Assembly: GCA_934432885.1 (NCBI GenBank)
Contig: CAKRYY010000008.1
Coordinates: 1-64,000 of the forward strand
DNA from: an uncultured Lachnospiraceae bacterium
Lineage (GTDB): Bacteria; Bacillota; Clostridia; Lachnospirales; Lachnospiraceae
Reading direction: 5' to 3'
Length of the DNA: 64,000 nt
Positions 49,904 to 57,503 of this stretch are shown piece after piece (positions within the stretch are counted from its first letter, which is position 1; every line of letters begins with the position of its first letter). The translations under genes were made by a program, and so were the position numbers. The notes below the pieces were generated by a model that saw only the letters and a program-made list of their open reading frames with translations, did not search any database and was not told the origin of the DNA.

Positions 49904-50620
49904 TCAGTCTCCTATTGCATCATTTACATAGGTCATTGTCAGCATGCAGAATACATAGGTCTGTATTGCACCCGAGAATAAGTCAAAGTATACATGCAGC
50001 GCAGCCGGCCAGATAATTGCGATTCTGGACAACAGTCCATAAATCAGCGCCATCATAACCGTACCGGAAAGAATGTTTGCAAAAAGACGCAGCGACAGGG
50101 AAATCGGTACTGCCAAATCACCAATGATATTGATTGGTATCCAAAATACCCAGGGGTCGCAAAGTCCCTTGATAACGCCTGATACTTTCTGATACTTAAA
50201 CTTATTGAAATGAATGAGCGTAAAAGTCATAATGCCCAGCGGAAAAGTCACGCCATAATCCGCCGTCGGCGGACGCAGCCCGAACAGACCGGAAATATTG
50301 CTTAAGAAAATAAAGATAAAAAGCGTTCCGATATAGTTTGCAAAGGCCGCAGCATTTTTTCCCATGACTGCCTCTATCATGCCATCCAGTTTTTCAACCA
50401 GAATCTCCGCTACATTCTGGAAGCCCTCCGGCACCTCAGATGCGTGCTTGACAGCACGATTTGCCGCAATGCAAAACCCTATAATGACAAGCATCACAAT
50501 AAGCAGGCAAATGTGTGTCGTCGTTATCCAAAATTCCTGTCCAAACAAATGGTAGGAAAATACGCCGTGAATCATAAAATCCACTTCTGCACCCTGGGAT
50601 AACAGGATTCCTCGTCCCAT
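49904..50620 (-). CDS. atpB: ATP synthase a subunit
   Basis: The 238-residue membrane stator channel. About six hydrophobic helices are present. SLRLFANILSGTVMMALIY holds the essential Arg facing the c ring. The C-terminal IQTYVFCMLTMTYVNDAIGD is typical of the family. The start at 50620 has a near-perfect GGAGGTGA site overlapping the end of atpI. An in-frame ATG at MIHGVF is possible but less well supported. Confidence 0.95.
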   Translation of the reverse strand: MGRGILLSQGAEVDFMIHGVFSYHLFGQEFWITTTHICLLIVMLVIIGFCIAANRAVKHASEVPEGFQNVAEILVEKLDGMIEAVMGKNAAAFANYIGTLFIFIFLSNISGLFGLRPPTADYGVTFPLGIMTFTLIHFNKFKYQKVSGVIKGLCDPWVFWIPINIIGDLAVPISLSLRLFANILSGTVMMALIYGLLSRIAIIWPAALHVYFDLFSGAIQTYVFCMLTMTYVNDAIGD

Positions 50621-50624
50621 AGAT

Positions 50625-51032
50625 TCACCTCCTTAGTTTCAACTTTATTTTATGTGTAAGCGGTTGTAAATACGCGCCTGCCTTCAAAGTCATAATGCCA
50701 AGAAACGCAGCAAGGGGATTCGCTGCCCTAGTACACATCAGCACTCCGAGCACCCCGATTACAAGTCCGTACCGAAGCAGGGCTTTTGTGCGCATCAGCT
50801 TCTGTGCCGCGCCCTCCTCCTGCACAAGTGCAGCATCAAGGGATTTCCAGATATGCCACGCAAGAAAAGCAGCTGTCAGAACGCCAATCCACAGCCCTAT
50901 GCTGTAAGAAACCTTATCCTTTGCCAGCCAGACAAAAGCTGCCTGAAATACCGCTCCGGAAAACAGAATGCCAATCAACAGTTCTTCAACGGTTTCATTG
51001 ATTTTTCCCTTTTTTACTACGTTTTCTTCCAT
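50625..51032 (-). CDS. atpI: ATP synthase I-like membrane protein
   Basis: I choose the ATG at 51032 (GAGGG seven bases upstream), which overlaps the preceding gene by 38 bases; the open frame reaches 51101. The 135-residue protein has four hydrophobic segments in two pairs (near residues 18-35, 44-60, 83-100 and 104-120) separated by a charged loop. That four-helix layout and its place before atpB fit the AtpI family of assembly or cation-handling proteins for the Fo sector. The sequence itself is weakly conserved. Confidence 0.8.
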   Translation of the reverse strand: MEENVVKKGKINETVEELLIGILFSGAVFQAAFVWLAKDKVSYSIGLWIGVLTAAFLAWHIWKSLDAALVQEEGAAQKLMRTKALLRYGLVIGVLGVLMCTRAANPLAAFLGIMTLKAGAYLQPLTHKIKLKLRR

Positions 51033-51261
51033 AGGACAACCCTCTTTCTTTTTCACCATAAATTCTTTTTGCCATCCGATAAACATTGCGGAAGCCCGCA
51101 AGTGCTCCGATGAAGAAAAACAGAACTACCAGAAAAGAAGTGCCAAGCTTCTGGTCGAGAAAATTCCCCAAAAATGAACATAAAAAAATGGGGACGAGCA
51201 TGTTAATGCCAAACTGACTGATCATCGCAAGAGCCTGATATACTGTCCTTTTGTATTTCAC
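50995..51261 (-). CDS. atpZ: AtpZ/AtpI family small membrane protein
   Basis: An 88-residue protein with a GTG start; GAGGGTGAG lies just upstream. Two hydrophobic helices (residues about 9-31 and 41-58) are separated by LGNFLDQKLGTS, and GALAGFRNVYRMAKRIY closes the conserved part, as in AtpZ-type proteins. These help Mg2+/Ca2+ handling or c-ring assembly in other Firmicutes; which applies here is not known. It is the first gene of the atp operon, about 50 bases after the promoter. Confidence 0.82.
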   Translation of the reverse strand: MKYKRTVYQALAMISQFGINMLVPIFLCSFLGNFLDQKLGTSFLVVLFFFIGALAGFRNVYRMAKRIYGEKERGLSYGRKRSKKGKNQ

Positions 51262-51318
51262 ATCTCACCCTCTGCCTTCTCTTTCATTTTTGTCTAAAAG
51301 TGATTACCCATGCTATAA

Positions 51319-51347
51319 ATTATATCCAAATATTTCTTTTCTGTAAA
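51319..51347 (-). promoter_or_regulatory. Promoter of the atp operon
   Basis: Leftward TTTACA (51342-51347), 17 bases, TATAAT (51319-51324), both near consensus; the start would be near 51312. Confidence 0.8.
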
Positions 51348-51494
51348 GCAAAACCGACAGAAAAGCACGATTTGGAAATTTGTTTTAATCCTCTCAAATT
51401 CTTCTTGTAATGCTGGAAAAATACATTGACTTTTCCGCCCCTCAAAGGTAACATTATTTTATCTATATTACATCGCTTTTTACGGGAGGATGCC

Positions 51495-51971
51495 ATGGAC
51501 TATCCACTTCTTTACCGGAAACGAATCATTCCCAATGAATGTATTTTATTAAAGGATGATGAAATCCTCTCCTGGGACAATGAGCGCATTGTTACCAGAT
51601 GGCATGCCCTGCGCCCCAAAAAAGACCTTCATCACGGTTATTCCTGCTATTTTCTGAAGGAAGGCTACAAGGTCAGCAAATTCTATCGGGCAGATTCCTC
51701 TCTTCTCTATTATTATTGTGACATTATTTCCCATGAATATACCGCTTCTGAACATAAACTGGTCGTTACCGACTTACTTGCCGACGTAATCATCTATCCA
51801 GACGGCTTTGTTAAGGTCGTAGACCTCGACGAACTGGCACGCGCCGCTGAGAACGGCTCTCTTCCATTTTCTCAGTTAAAATCAGCTCTGCTCTCCTGCA
51901 ATACCCTCTTATCACTTATCTATGCAGGAAGGCTTGGCGAGTTGACAGCATTTATTGAAGCTTATGAATAA
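51495..51971 (+). CDS. DUF402 domain protein
   Basis: The start is the ATG at 51495, with GGAGG five bases upstream; the frame is open from 51426 without support. The 158-residue protein contains RADSSLLYYYCDII and VVTDLLADVIIYPDGFVKVVDLDEL, the core of the DUF402 fold, with the Asp residues that bind metal in characterised members. Some DUF402 proteins are nucleoside di/triphosphate phosphatases or RNA-associated hydrolases; the function here is not known. It is a single gene, divergent from the atp operon. Confidence 0.85.
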   Translation: MDYPLLYRKRIIPNECILLKDDEILSWDNERIVTRWHALRPKKDLHHGYSCYFLKEGYKVSKFYRADSSLLYYYCDIISHEYTASEHKLVVTDLLADVIIYPDGFVKVVDLDELARAAENGSLPFSQLKSALLSCNTLLSLIYAGRLGELTAFIEAYE

Positions 51972-51975
51972 AATA

Positions 51976-52008
51976 AAAGGGTAGCGTACAGAATACGCTG
52001 CCCTTTTT
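51976..52008. terminator. Bidirectional terminator between DUF402 and hydrolase genes
   Basis: AAAAGGG-AGCGTA pairs with TACGCT-CCCTTTTT around CAGAA. A and T runs on both sides serve both convergent genes. Confidence 0.92.
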
Positions 52009-52014
52009 CTTGCT

Positions 52015-53181
52015 TTAATAAAAAATATGTCCTCCGATAGAGATTCCTGTCAATCCCGGAATTGGTGTTCTGAAGTAGACACAGTTTCCGACGTTAGTTG
52101 CGCCGCTCATCGCCTCATCCGCCGCCTGATAGCATGCCGGCGTCGCCCTGCCCTCTGCAAGCGCAAGCGCAAGTCTGCCGCTTCCAACCGGAGAAAACTG
52201 TTTATTTTGATAAATAACGCCCACAACCGTATCCGGGTAAACCGAACTGAGCACTCTGTTGATAACGACTGAGCCTACTGCAAGCTTTCCGGCATATGGT
52301 TCGCCACCAGCCTCACAATAGATGAGCTGCGCCAGCAGCTCCCGGTCCCCCTCTGCAAAGCTTACCTCAGAAATATCCCGCCATGTTGATTTTGCAGCCA
52401 GACGTGACATCGCCTGTTCCTCTGCAAGCTGCTTCTGTAATGCCGCGATATTTGCCTCCTGCTGCTTAACCTGTGCCTCGTAAGCCAGGGCAACACCTTC
52501 AGCCTGAGAAATCTGGTCCGCATACCCGGCAATATTATTCGCTGTGTTCTTTACCATGCCGGCGACTTTTCCCTGTTCTGCAACAGTTTCCTCATGCAGC
52601 TCATCCAATTCTTCCTTCTGCTGCAAAAGCTTTGCCTTCGTTTCCTCAATCTGCTTCTGTGTTTCCCGATACTCCTCCAACATCCTGTGGTCGTATTCCG
52701 AAATCTGTTCGATATACTGGCTCTTGTTCAGAAAATCGCCAAAGCCACCCGACGAAAAAAGCATTTCCATATATGCAGCATCGCTTCTCTCATAAATGAA
52801 CTTAATGCGCTTTTTCATGCACTCATACTGCCATGCAACCGTTTCTTCGGCTTTGGCAAGTGCCTCCTCGGTATCAGAAATTTCCTGCTCCTTATCCGCA
52901 ATATCGCCCTCCAGCTCACTTAAATTCTGGCTGACCTCTTCAAGATTATCGTTCAGAATCACAAGCTGTCCCTGAAGAGAGTTTTTGGCGCCCTGCATCC
53001 CCTGAATGTTTTCCTTCGTCTGTGCAAGCGCATTCTCCGTCTGCTTTTTTTCCTCTTTTGCCTTATCCAGTTTTTCCTGCGTCGTAGTCGCGTAAACCGT
53101 TCCCGAAACGCTGGCAGTCAGAATCATAACGGCTGCTGCCGCTACAAATCCTCTGCGGACGTCCTTTATCCTCTTTCCCAT
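52015..53181 (-). CDS. Secreted coiled-coil protein with SleB-type cell wall hydrolase domain
   Basis: A 388-residue exported protein. A basic N-terminus and hydrophobic core end at VYATTTQ, a likely signal-peptide cleavage region near residue 32. Residues about 35-260 are a PcsB/CwlO-like coiled coil (IQGMQGAKNSLQGQLVILND; the MKKRIKFIYERSDAAYMEMLFSSGGFGDFLNK stretch is typical). Residues about 275-388 are a SleB-type hydrolase: LLAQLIYCEAGGEPYAGKLAVGSVVINRV carries the conserved Glu, and the end is GNCVYFRTPIPGLTGISIGGHIFY. It should cleave peptidoglycan, perhaps under FtsEX-like control through the coiled coil, although that link is inference. Last gene of the tsaC operon. Confidence 0.88.
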   Translation of the reverse strand: MGKRIKDVRRGFVAAAAVMILTASVSGTVYATTTQEKLDKAKEEKKQTENALAQTKENIQGMQGAKNSLQGQLVILNDNLEEVSQNLSELEGDIADKEQEISDTEEALAKAEETVAWQYECMKKRIKFIYERSDAAYMEMLFSSGGFGDFLNKSQYIEQISEYDHRMLEEYRETQKQIEETKAKLLQQKEELDELHEETVAEQGKVAGMVKNTANNIAGYADQISQAEGVALAYEAQVKQQEANIAALQKQLAEEQAMSRLAAKSTWRDISEVSFAEGDRELLAQLIYCEAGGEPYAGKLAVGSVVINRVLSSVYPDTVVGVIYQNKQFSPVGSGRLALALAEGRATPACYQAADEAMSGATNVGNCVYFRTPIPGLTGISIGGHIFY

Positions 53182-53221
53182 TCCAAATCTGTTTCCTTTT
53201 CAGAAACCGCAGGCCTTGTTT

Positions 53222-53701
53222 CTACAGCGTAAGCTCTATTTTCCGCCCCGTTCCCTGATACTGATAATATCGCACGCCTGCTGCATCCAGCATCCTCTTG
53301 GACGCCCTCGTAGACGGCGTATCGGCATACTTATCACATTCATATACTATGGTTTTAATGCCCGCCTGAATGATTGCTTTGGCACACTCATTACAGGGAA
53401 ACAGGGATACATACAGCTTTGCGCCAACCAATGAACCGCCCCTGTAATTTAAAATTGCATTTAACTCACTATGGGTCACAAACGCATATTTCGTATCCAA
53501 CATGCCGCCTTCCCGTTCCCAGGGGAACTCATCATCCGAGCAGCCTATTGGAAATCCATTGTAGCCCATAGAAAGAATCTTATTGTCCTCACTCACGATA
53601 CATGCGCCAACCTGTGTATGCGGGTCCTTGGAGCGCATCCCCGACAGCTTGGAAATTCCCATAAAATATTCATCCCAGGAAATATAATTGTTTCTTTTCA
53701 T
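53222..53701 (-). CDS. comEB: dCMP deaminase family protein (ComEB-like)
   Basis: A 159-residue zinc-dependent deaminase. HTQVGACIVSEDNKILSMGYNGFP, the HSELNAI zinc and catalytic Glu motif, and FPCNECAKAIIQAGI with its two Cys ligands define the cytidine/deoxycytidylate deaminase superfamily. The dCMP-type C-terminus ASKRMLDAAGVRYYQY fits. It likely converts dCMP to dUMP for thymidylate synthesis; ComEB is the Bacillus name for this gene. It starts 12 bases after upp. Confidence 0.9.
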   Translation of the reverse strand: MKRNNYISWDEYFMGISKLSGMRSKDPHTQVGACIVSEDNKILSMGYNGFPIGCSDDEFPWEREGGMLDTKYAFVTHSELNAILNYRGGSLVGAKLYVSLFPCNECAKAIIQAGIKTIVYECDKYADTPSTRASKRMLDAAGVRYYQYQGTGRKIELTL

Positions 53702-53713
53702 TGTATCCCCCGA

Positions 53714-54343
53714 TTACTTTGTGCCAAAAATCCTATCTCCTGCATCCCCAAGTCCCGGCACAATATAGCCGTGGTCGTTCAGCCGTTCATCCAGCGCACC
53801 AACATACATGTCCACATCCGGATGCTCCTCCTGCATCTTGCGGATGCCTTCCGGCGCGGCAATGATGCACATAAAATGAATTTTACGGCAGCCCTTGTCC
53901 TTCAGCATCTGGATTGCCGCTACAGAAGAGCCCCCTGTCGCAAGCATCGGGTCTACTACAAAGACCTCTCTCTCTGCACAGTCTGCAGGCAGCTTACAGT
54001 AATATTCTACCGGCTTTAAGGTCTGCGGGTCTCTGTATAAACCGATGTGTCCGACCTTTGCCGCCGGAATCAGGTTCAACACGCCGTCTACCATGCCAAG
54101 TCCTGCCCGCAGGATCGGCACAATTGCCATTTTCTTTCCCTTCAGCTCTTTTACAGATGCCTTGCAGATAGGTGTTTCAATTTCCACCTCTGAAAGCTGC
54201 AAATCCCGGGTCGCCTCGTAGCAGATAAGCATTGCAATCTCACTGATTGTCTGCCTGAAATCTTTGGTTCCTGTCTCTTTCCTTCTGATATAGCCAATCT
54301 TATGCTGAATCAACGGATGATCCATGATTACAACCTTTGCCAT
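53714..54343 (-). CDS. upp: Uracil phosphoribosyltransferase
   Basis: A 209-residue salvage enzyme converting uracil and PRPP to [53 protein letters not shown] (the PRPP loop), and the C-terminal [17 protein letters not shown] uracil-binding block are all present. AGGAGG precedes the ATG. The neighbourhood tsaC, rpiB, upp next to the atp operon is a conserved Firmicutes arrangement, also known from Bacillus. Confidence 0.96.
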   Translation of the reverse strand: MAKVVIMDHPLIQHKIGYIRRKETGTKDFRQTISEIAMLICYEATRDLQLSEVEIETPICKASVKELKGKKMAIVPILRAGLGMVDGVLNLIPAAKVGHIGLYRDPQTLKPVEYYCKLPADCAEREVFVVDPMLATGGSSVAAIQMLKDKGCRKIHFMCIIAAPEGIRKMQEEHPDVDMYVGALDERLNDHGYIVPGLGDAGDRIFGTK

Positions 54344-54377
54344 CTTTTTTCCTCCTGTTTGTAGAATTTTTACACAG

Positions 54378-54809
54378 CTATTCTGCTTCTATCAGGTTGA
54401 TTCTTCTCTGGTGTCTCTCTTCCCCTGAAAATTCTGTTTCCAGAAACATTTTTACAATATCAAGCGCAAGCTGCGTGCCGACAATCCCTGCTCCAAGCGC
54501 AAGCATATTGGCATTATTATGAAGTCTTGTCAGTCTTGCAGACGTAACGTCTCCGCACAGTGCGCAGCGGATTCCCGGTACTTTATTTGCCGTAATGGAA
54601 ATACCAATGCCAGTTGTACAGATTAAAATGCCTCTGTCGCAGGTTCCGTCTGCCACTGCCTTTGCCGCAGCCCGTCCATATACCGGGTAATCGCAGGATG
54701 CCTTTGTCTCGCATCCGAAATCCCGGTACTCATAGCCTGCCTCCTCCAGATATTTTTTAATTTCCTGCTTTAAATCATATCCGCCGTGGTCGCTTCCCAA
54801 TGCTATCAT
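54378..54809 (-). CDS. rpiB: Ribose-5-phosphate isomerase B
   Basis: A 143-residue RpiB/LacA/LacB-fold isomerase interconverting ribose 5-phosphate and ribulose 5-phosphate. [14 protein letters not shown] holds the substrate-binding Asp-His, and [26 protein letters not shown] holds the active-site Cys-Thr. C-terminal [19 protein letters not shown] is typical. It could also act on allose 6-phosphate, but the PRPP-linked neighbours favour ribose. Confidence 0.94.
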   Translation of the reverse strand: MIALGSDHGGYDLKQEIKKYLEEAGYEYRDFGCETKASCDYPVYGRAAAKAVADGTCDRGILICTTGIGISITANKVPGIRCALCGDVTSARLTRLHNNANMLALGAGIVGTQLALDIVKMFLETEFSGEERHQRRINLIEAE

Positions 54810-54827
54810 TTTTCTTTCCTCCTGTTT

Positions 54828-55883
54828 TTATACGTGCAGCACATGGTGGCCAGCCGCCTTCAGCAGCCGGTTCATGATGGCCTGTCCTATTCCCTTATCG
54901 GAAAATGCTTCTGAATAAATACATTCTATGTTCTGCGAATCAAACTGTCTTAAAATCGCATACAGATGCCTTGCAATGGCTTCCTCATCACATCTTGCGC
55001 CAACGCTTTCGATGCAGTCTGCCTCATACTGCCCTTTCGTCTCATCCGTACAGATAATACCGACTCTTTTTCCCTGTCTGTGCATTTCTTCTGCAAGCGC
55101 ACGAATCTTTTCTGTTACCGCCTGCAGCTCGCCATCCACAATTGTCAGCTCGCCCTTCGGTGCATAATGCCGATATTTCATTCCCGGCGCCTTTGGAGCC
55201 TGCTTTGCATTTGCATCCAGAATGGTTCTATCTGTTTCAACGGGTGCCGAAAGTGCTTCTTCCAGCATTTTCTTCGTAATATATCCCGGTCTTAATATGG
55301 TAGGCGCAGAGTCCGTCAAATCTACAATCGTAGATTCCAGACCGATTCCAACGCTTCCACCATCCAGAATCATATCAATCTTTCCATCCAAGTCTTCTTT
55401 TACATGCGCCGCACAGGTAGGGCTAGGTTTTCCAGAAGTATTGGCGCTAGGTGCTGCAATATACCCGCCTGCTGCCGCAATCAGCGCAAGCGCAATCTTA
55501 TTTTCCGGCATCCGGATTGCAACCGTTTCAAGTCCGCCCGTCGTTTCAAGCGGAACTGCAGCTGATTTTTTCAAAATCATCGTCAGCGGTCCCGGCCAGA
55601 AGGCCTGTGCCAGCTTTTTTGCTGCCTCTGGAATTTCCTGCACAATCAATGCAATGTCCTCCCATCGGCAGATATGCACAATCAGCGGATTGTCGGAGGG
55701 ACGTCCTTTGGCAGCATATATCTTGCGTGAGGACTCCTTTTGCAGCGCATCTCCGCCAAGACCGTAAACCGTCTCCGTCGGAAATGCCACCAGACCGCCC
55801 GCCTGCAAAATATCGCCCGCCTGCTTTATAATCCCTGCATCTATCTGTGATTCCGACACCACTGCTACCTTTGTCTGTATCAT
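54828..55883 (-). CDS. tsaC: L-threonylcarbamoyladenylate synthase (Sua5 type)
   Basis: A 351-residue enzyme making the threonylcarbamoyl-AMP intermediate for the t6A37 modification of tRNA. Residues about 15-205 are the YrdC domain (GGLVAFPTETVYGLGGDA, KGRPSDNPLIVHI, PAPSANTSGKPSPT). The remainder, after the APGMKYRHYAPKGEL linker, is the Sua5 C-terminal domain. The two-domain form distinguishes it from single-domain TsaC. First gene of the operon with rpiB, upp, comEB and the hydrolase gene. GAGGTAAA precedes the ATG. Confidence 0.95.
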   Translation of the reverse strand: MIQTKVAVVSESQIDAGIIKQAGDILQAGGLVAFPTETVYGLGGDALQKESSRKIYAAKGRPSDNPLIVHICRWEDIALIVQEIPEAAKKLAQAFWPGPLTMILKKSAAVPLETTGGLETVAIRMPENKIALALIAAAGGYIAAPSANTSGKPSPTCAAHVKEDLDGKIDMILDGGSVGIGLESTIVDLTDSAPTILRPGYITKKMLEEALSAPVETDRTILDANAKQAPKAPGMKYRHYAPKGELTIVDGELQAVTEKIRALAEEMHRQGKRVGIICTDETKGQYEADCIESVGARCDEEAIARHLYAILRQFDSQNIECIYSEAFSDKGIGQAIMNRLLKAAGHHVLHV

Positions 55884-55905
55884 TTGAATTTACCTCTGGT
55901 TTATA

Positions 55906-55914
55906 AGTATAGCA
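55906..55914 (-). promoter_or_regulatory. Extended -10 promoter of the tsaC operon
   Basis: Leftward TGCTATACT lies 24 bases before the tsaC start. No clear -35 box is seen; the upstream DNA is repeat sequence. Confidence 0.4.
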
Positions 55915-55919
55915 CATAT

Positions 55920-55947
55920 CAAATGTCTGCTTACGCAGCCGCTTGTT
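55920..55947. repeat. 28-bp direct repeat, copy 1
   Basis: Starts CAAATGTCTGCTTACGCAGC and ends GCTTGTT. An identical copy lies at 56080-56107. The 130 bases between them carry several palindromes, including CATAAATC-GATTTATG and ATCCTG-CAGGAT. Confidence 0.85.
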
Positions 55948-56079
55948 ATGCCATAAATCTTCGATTTATGATATACGCTTTATCGTGTTTTCACTAAGCC
56001 ACACAGCACGCACGAATCCGCGCTTCGCGCTCTCCATCCTGCTTCGCAGGATATTCGTTCGTTAATGAGCGCAGAAAAA

Positions 56080-56107
56080 CAAATGTCTGCTTACGCAGCC
56101 GCTTGTT
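56080..56107. repeat. 28-bp direct repeat, copy 2
   Basis: Exact copy of 55920-55947 in the same orientation. The segment 55920-56107 as a whole has the look of a repeat-bounded intergenic element with no coding potential. Confidence 0.85.
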
Positions 56108-56162
56108 TTTCTTTTGCGCTCATTATATCATACTCTTTCTTTAGAAAAAAGGGAATTTTCGT

Positions 56163-56879
56163 TCATTCCATTTGATTGACGGTCTGCATGATTCCCATAA
56201 ACACAGCCCATGCAACCTGCTCCTGATAGGCTGGGTCGGACAGTTTTTTTGCCTCCTCCTGGTTGGAGAGGAAGCCACACTCTACAATAATAATGGGAGA
56301 AGAGGTCTTTTTGAGCAGAAAATAGCTTGCATTTGCTTTCGCCTCCCTGTGATTTTGCGGATCAAGCCTCTGTTTCAGGCTCTCCTGCATGACCTTTGCG
56401 GCATTCTCACTTTCCTTACTGTCTTTATAATAGAATACCTGCGCGCCCTTCACATATTCTTCAGGATAGCTGTTTTGATGAATACTGACCGCAAGCATGG
56501 GCGACGCTTCCTCTATCTTTTCAATGCGGCGCTTCATATCCTGCACCTTTTTATTCTCTGCCCCTGCATCATACAACCCTTCGCTTCCTGTACGAGTCAG
56601 CACTGTCTCTATTCCCTCCAGCCGAAGCAGACTTTCAACTTTTCTTGCGATTTCCAGATTCAAATCCTTTTCCAGCGCACCGTTAATACCAATCTTGCCC
56701 GGGTCATCTCCTCCGTGCCCTGCGTCTATCACGATACAGCGCTCTGCCTTCTGCACATTGCTGCTGTCAACGAAAGAGACCGTACCCTTTACTGTCAGAA
56801 AGACCGTACCCACAAGCATAAGCCCCATAGTCAGATAAAGGGCGGCTGTCTGCGTCCTCTTATATGTTTCCTTCCGCAT
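56163..56879 (-). CDS. cwlD: N-acetylmuramoyl-L-alanine amidase (CwlD-like)
   Basis: I choose the ATG at 56879 (GGTGG eleven bases upstream) rather than 56897. The 238-residue protein has one N-terminal membrane helix or uncleaved signal (residues about 10-32) and an Amidase_3 domain: IVIDAGHGGDDPG gives a zinc His, LEKDLNLEIA the zinc Glu, VSIHQNSY the second His, and VECGFLSNQEEAKKL the catalytic Glu. CwlD in spore formers helps make muramic-delta-lactam in the spore cortex; length and N-terminal anchor fit, but a vegetative amidase role is also possible. Confidence 0.87.
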   Translation of the reverse strand: MRKETYKRTQTAALYLTMGLMLVGTVFLTVKGTVSFVDSSNVQKAERCIVIDAGHGGDDPGKIGINGALEKDLNLEIARKVESLLRLEGIETVLTRTGSEGLYDAGAENKKVQDMKRRIEKIEEASPMLAVSIHQNSYPEEYVKGAQVFYYKDSKESENAAKVMQESLKQRLDPQNHREAKANASYFLLKKTSSPIIIVECGFLSNQEEAKKLSDPAYQEQVAWAVFMGIMQTVNQME

Positions 56880-56947
56880 GTTATGAAATTCCACCATTTT
56901 GGGATTTTTACTAATTTATGAAAAGAAAGCAGAGAAAAGTAGTATTA

Positions 56948-57497
56948 TTACAAAAAATGAAGCAGCAGCATATAGCAGCCGGTTCCCAGTACAATACCAA
57001 GCAGCGTACTGTGCTTCCACTTATAGGTAAGAGCCACAACAGCAACTGCCAGCAACACTGCCGAGCAGTGTTCCGCACATCCAGTAGCCCCAGCTGAACA
57101 GCGCAATCAGAAACATCGTATCCTCTTTATCCTTCTGTGGCATCGCAAGCGTACAGTTTACCGCAAAAGTTTCATCCGTAAGGGTATGAATTATCAGCAG
57201 CTTTTTTTGTCCCATCCGCTTGAAATCCTCCAGAAAGGTCAGACTGTAAAAGCTCTGGCGGCTGTTCATCAAAAATGCTGTAAGCGCTGCTGTCAGAAAA
57301 GAAACGCCGCTGCAAAGAAATATAATCAGCACAAACTGATATGCGCCCGTATAGACAATACAGCTAATGAGCAATGCGTAATACCACGCAAACCCCGATG
57401 TTTCCATCATAATTCCATAAGCCATGCCAACAAACAGATAACTGCACAGAATCGGCAGCGACCTGACAAATGCACCTATTATGATTTCTTTTCTCAT
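56948..57497 (-). pseudogene. azlC-azlD deletion remnant
   Basis: The frame from 57497 (MRKEIIIGAFVRSLPILCSY) is a clear AzlC-type branched-chain amino acid exporter subunit but stops after 158 residues, well short of the usual 230 or so. In another frame, from about 57058 to 56948, the same DNA encodes VLLAVAVVALTYKWKHSTLL and then GIVLGTGCYMLLL, which matches the last helix of AzlD, the partner subunit. The end of azlC and most of azlD therefore appear to have been lost in one internal deletion, leaving an out-of-frame junction near 57058. A functional exporter is unlikely. The start is 7 bases after the GH18 gene. Confidence 0.75.
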
Positions 57498-57503
57498 TTT
57501 ATC

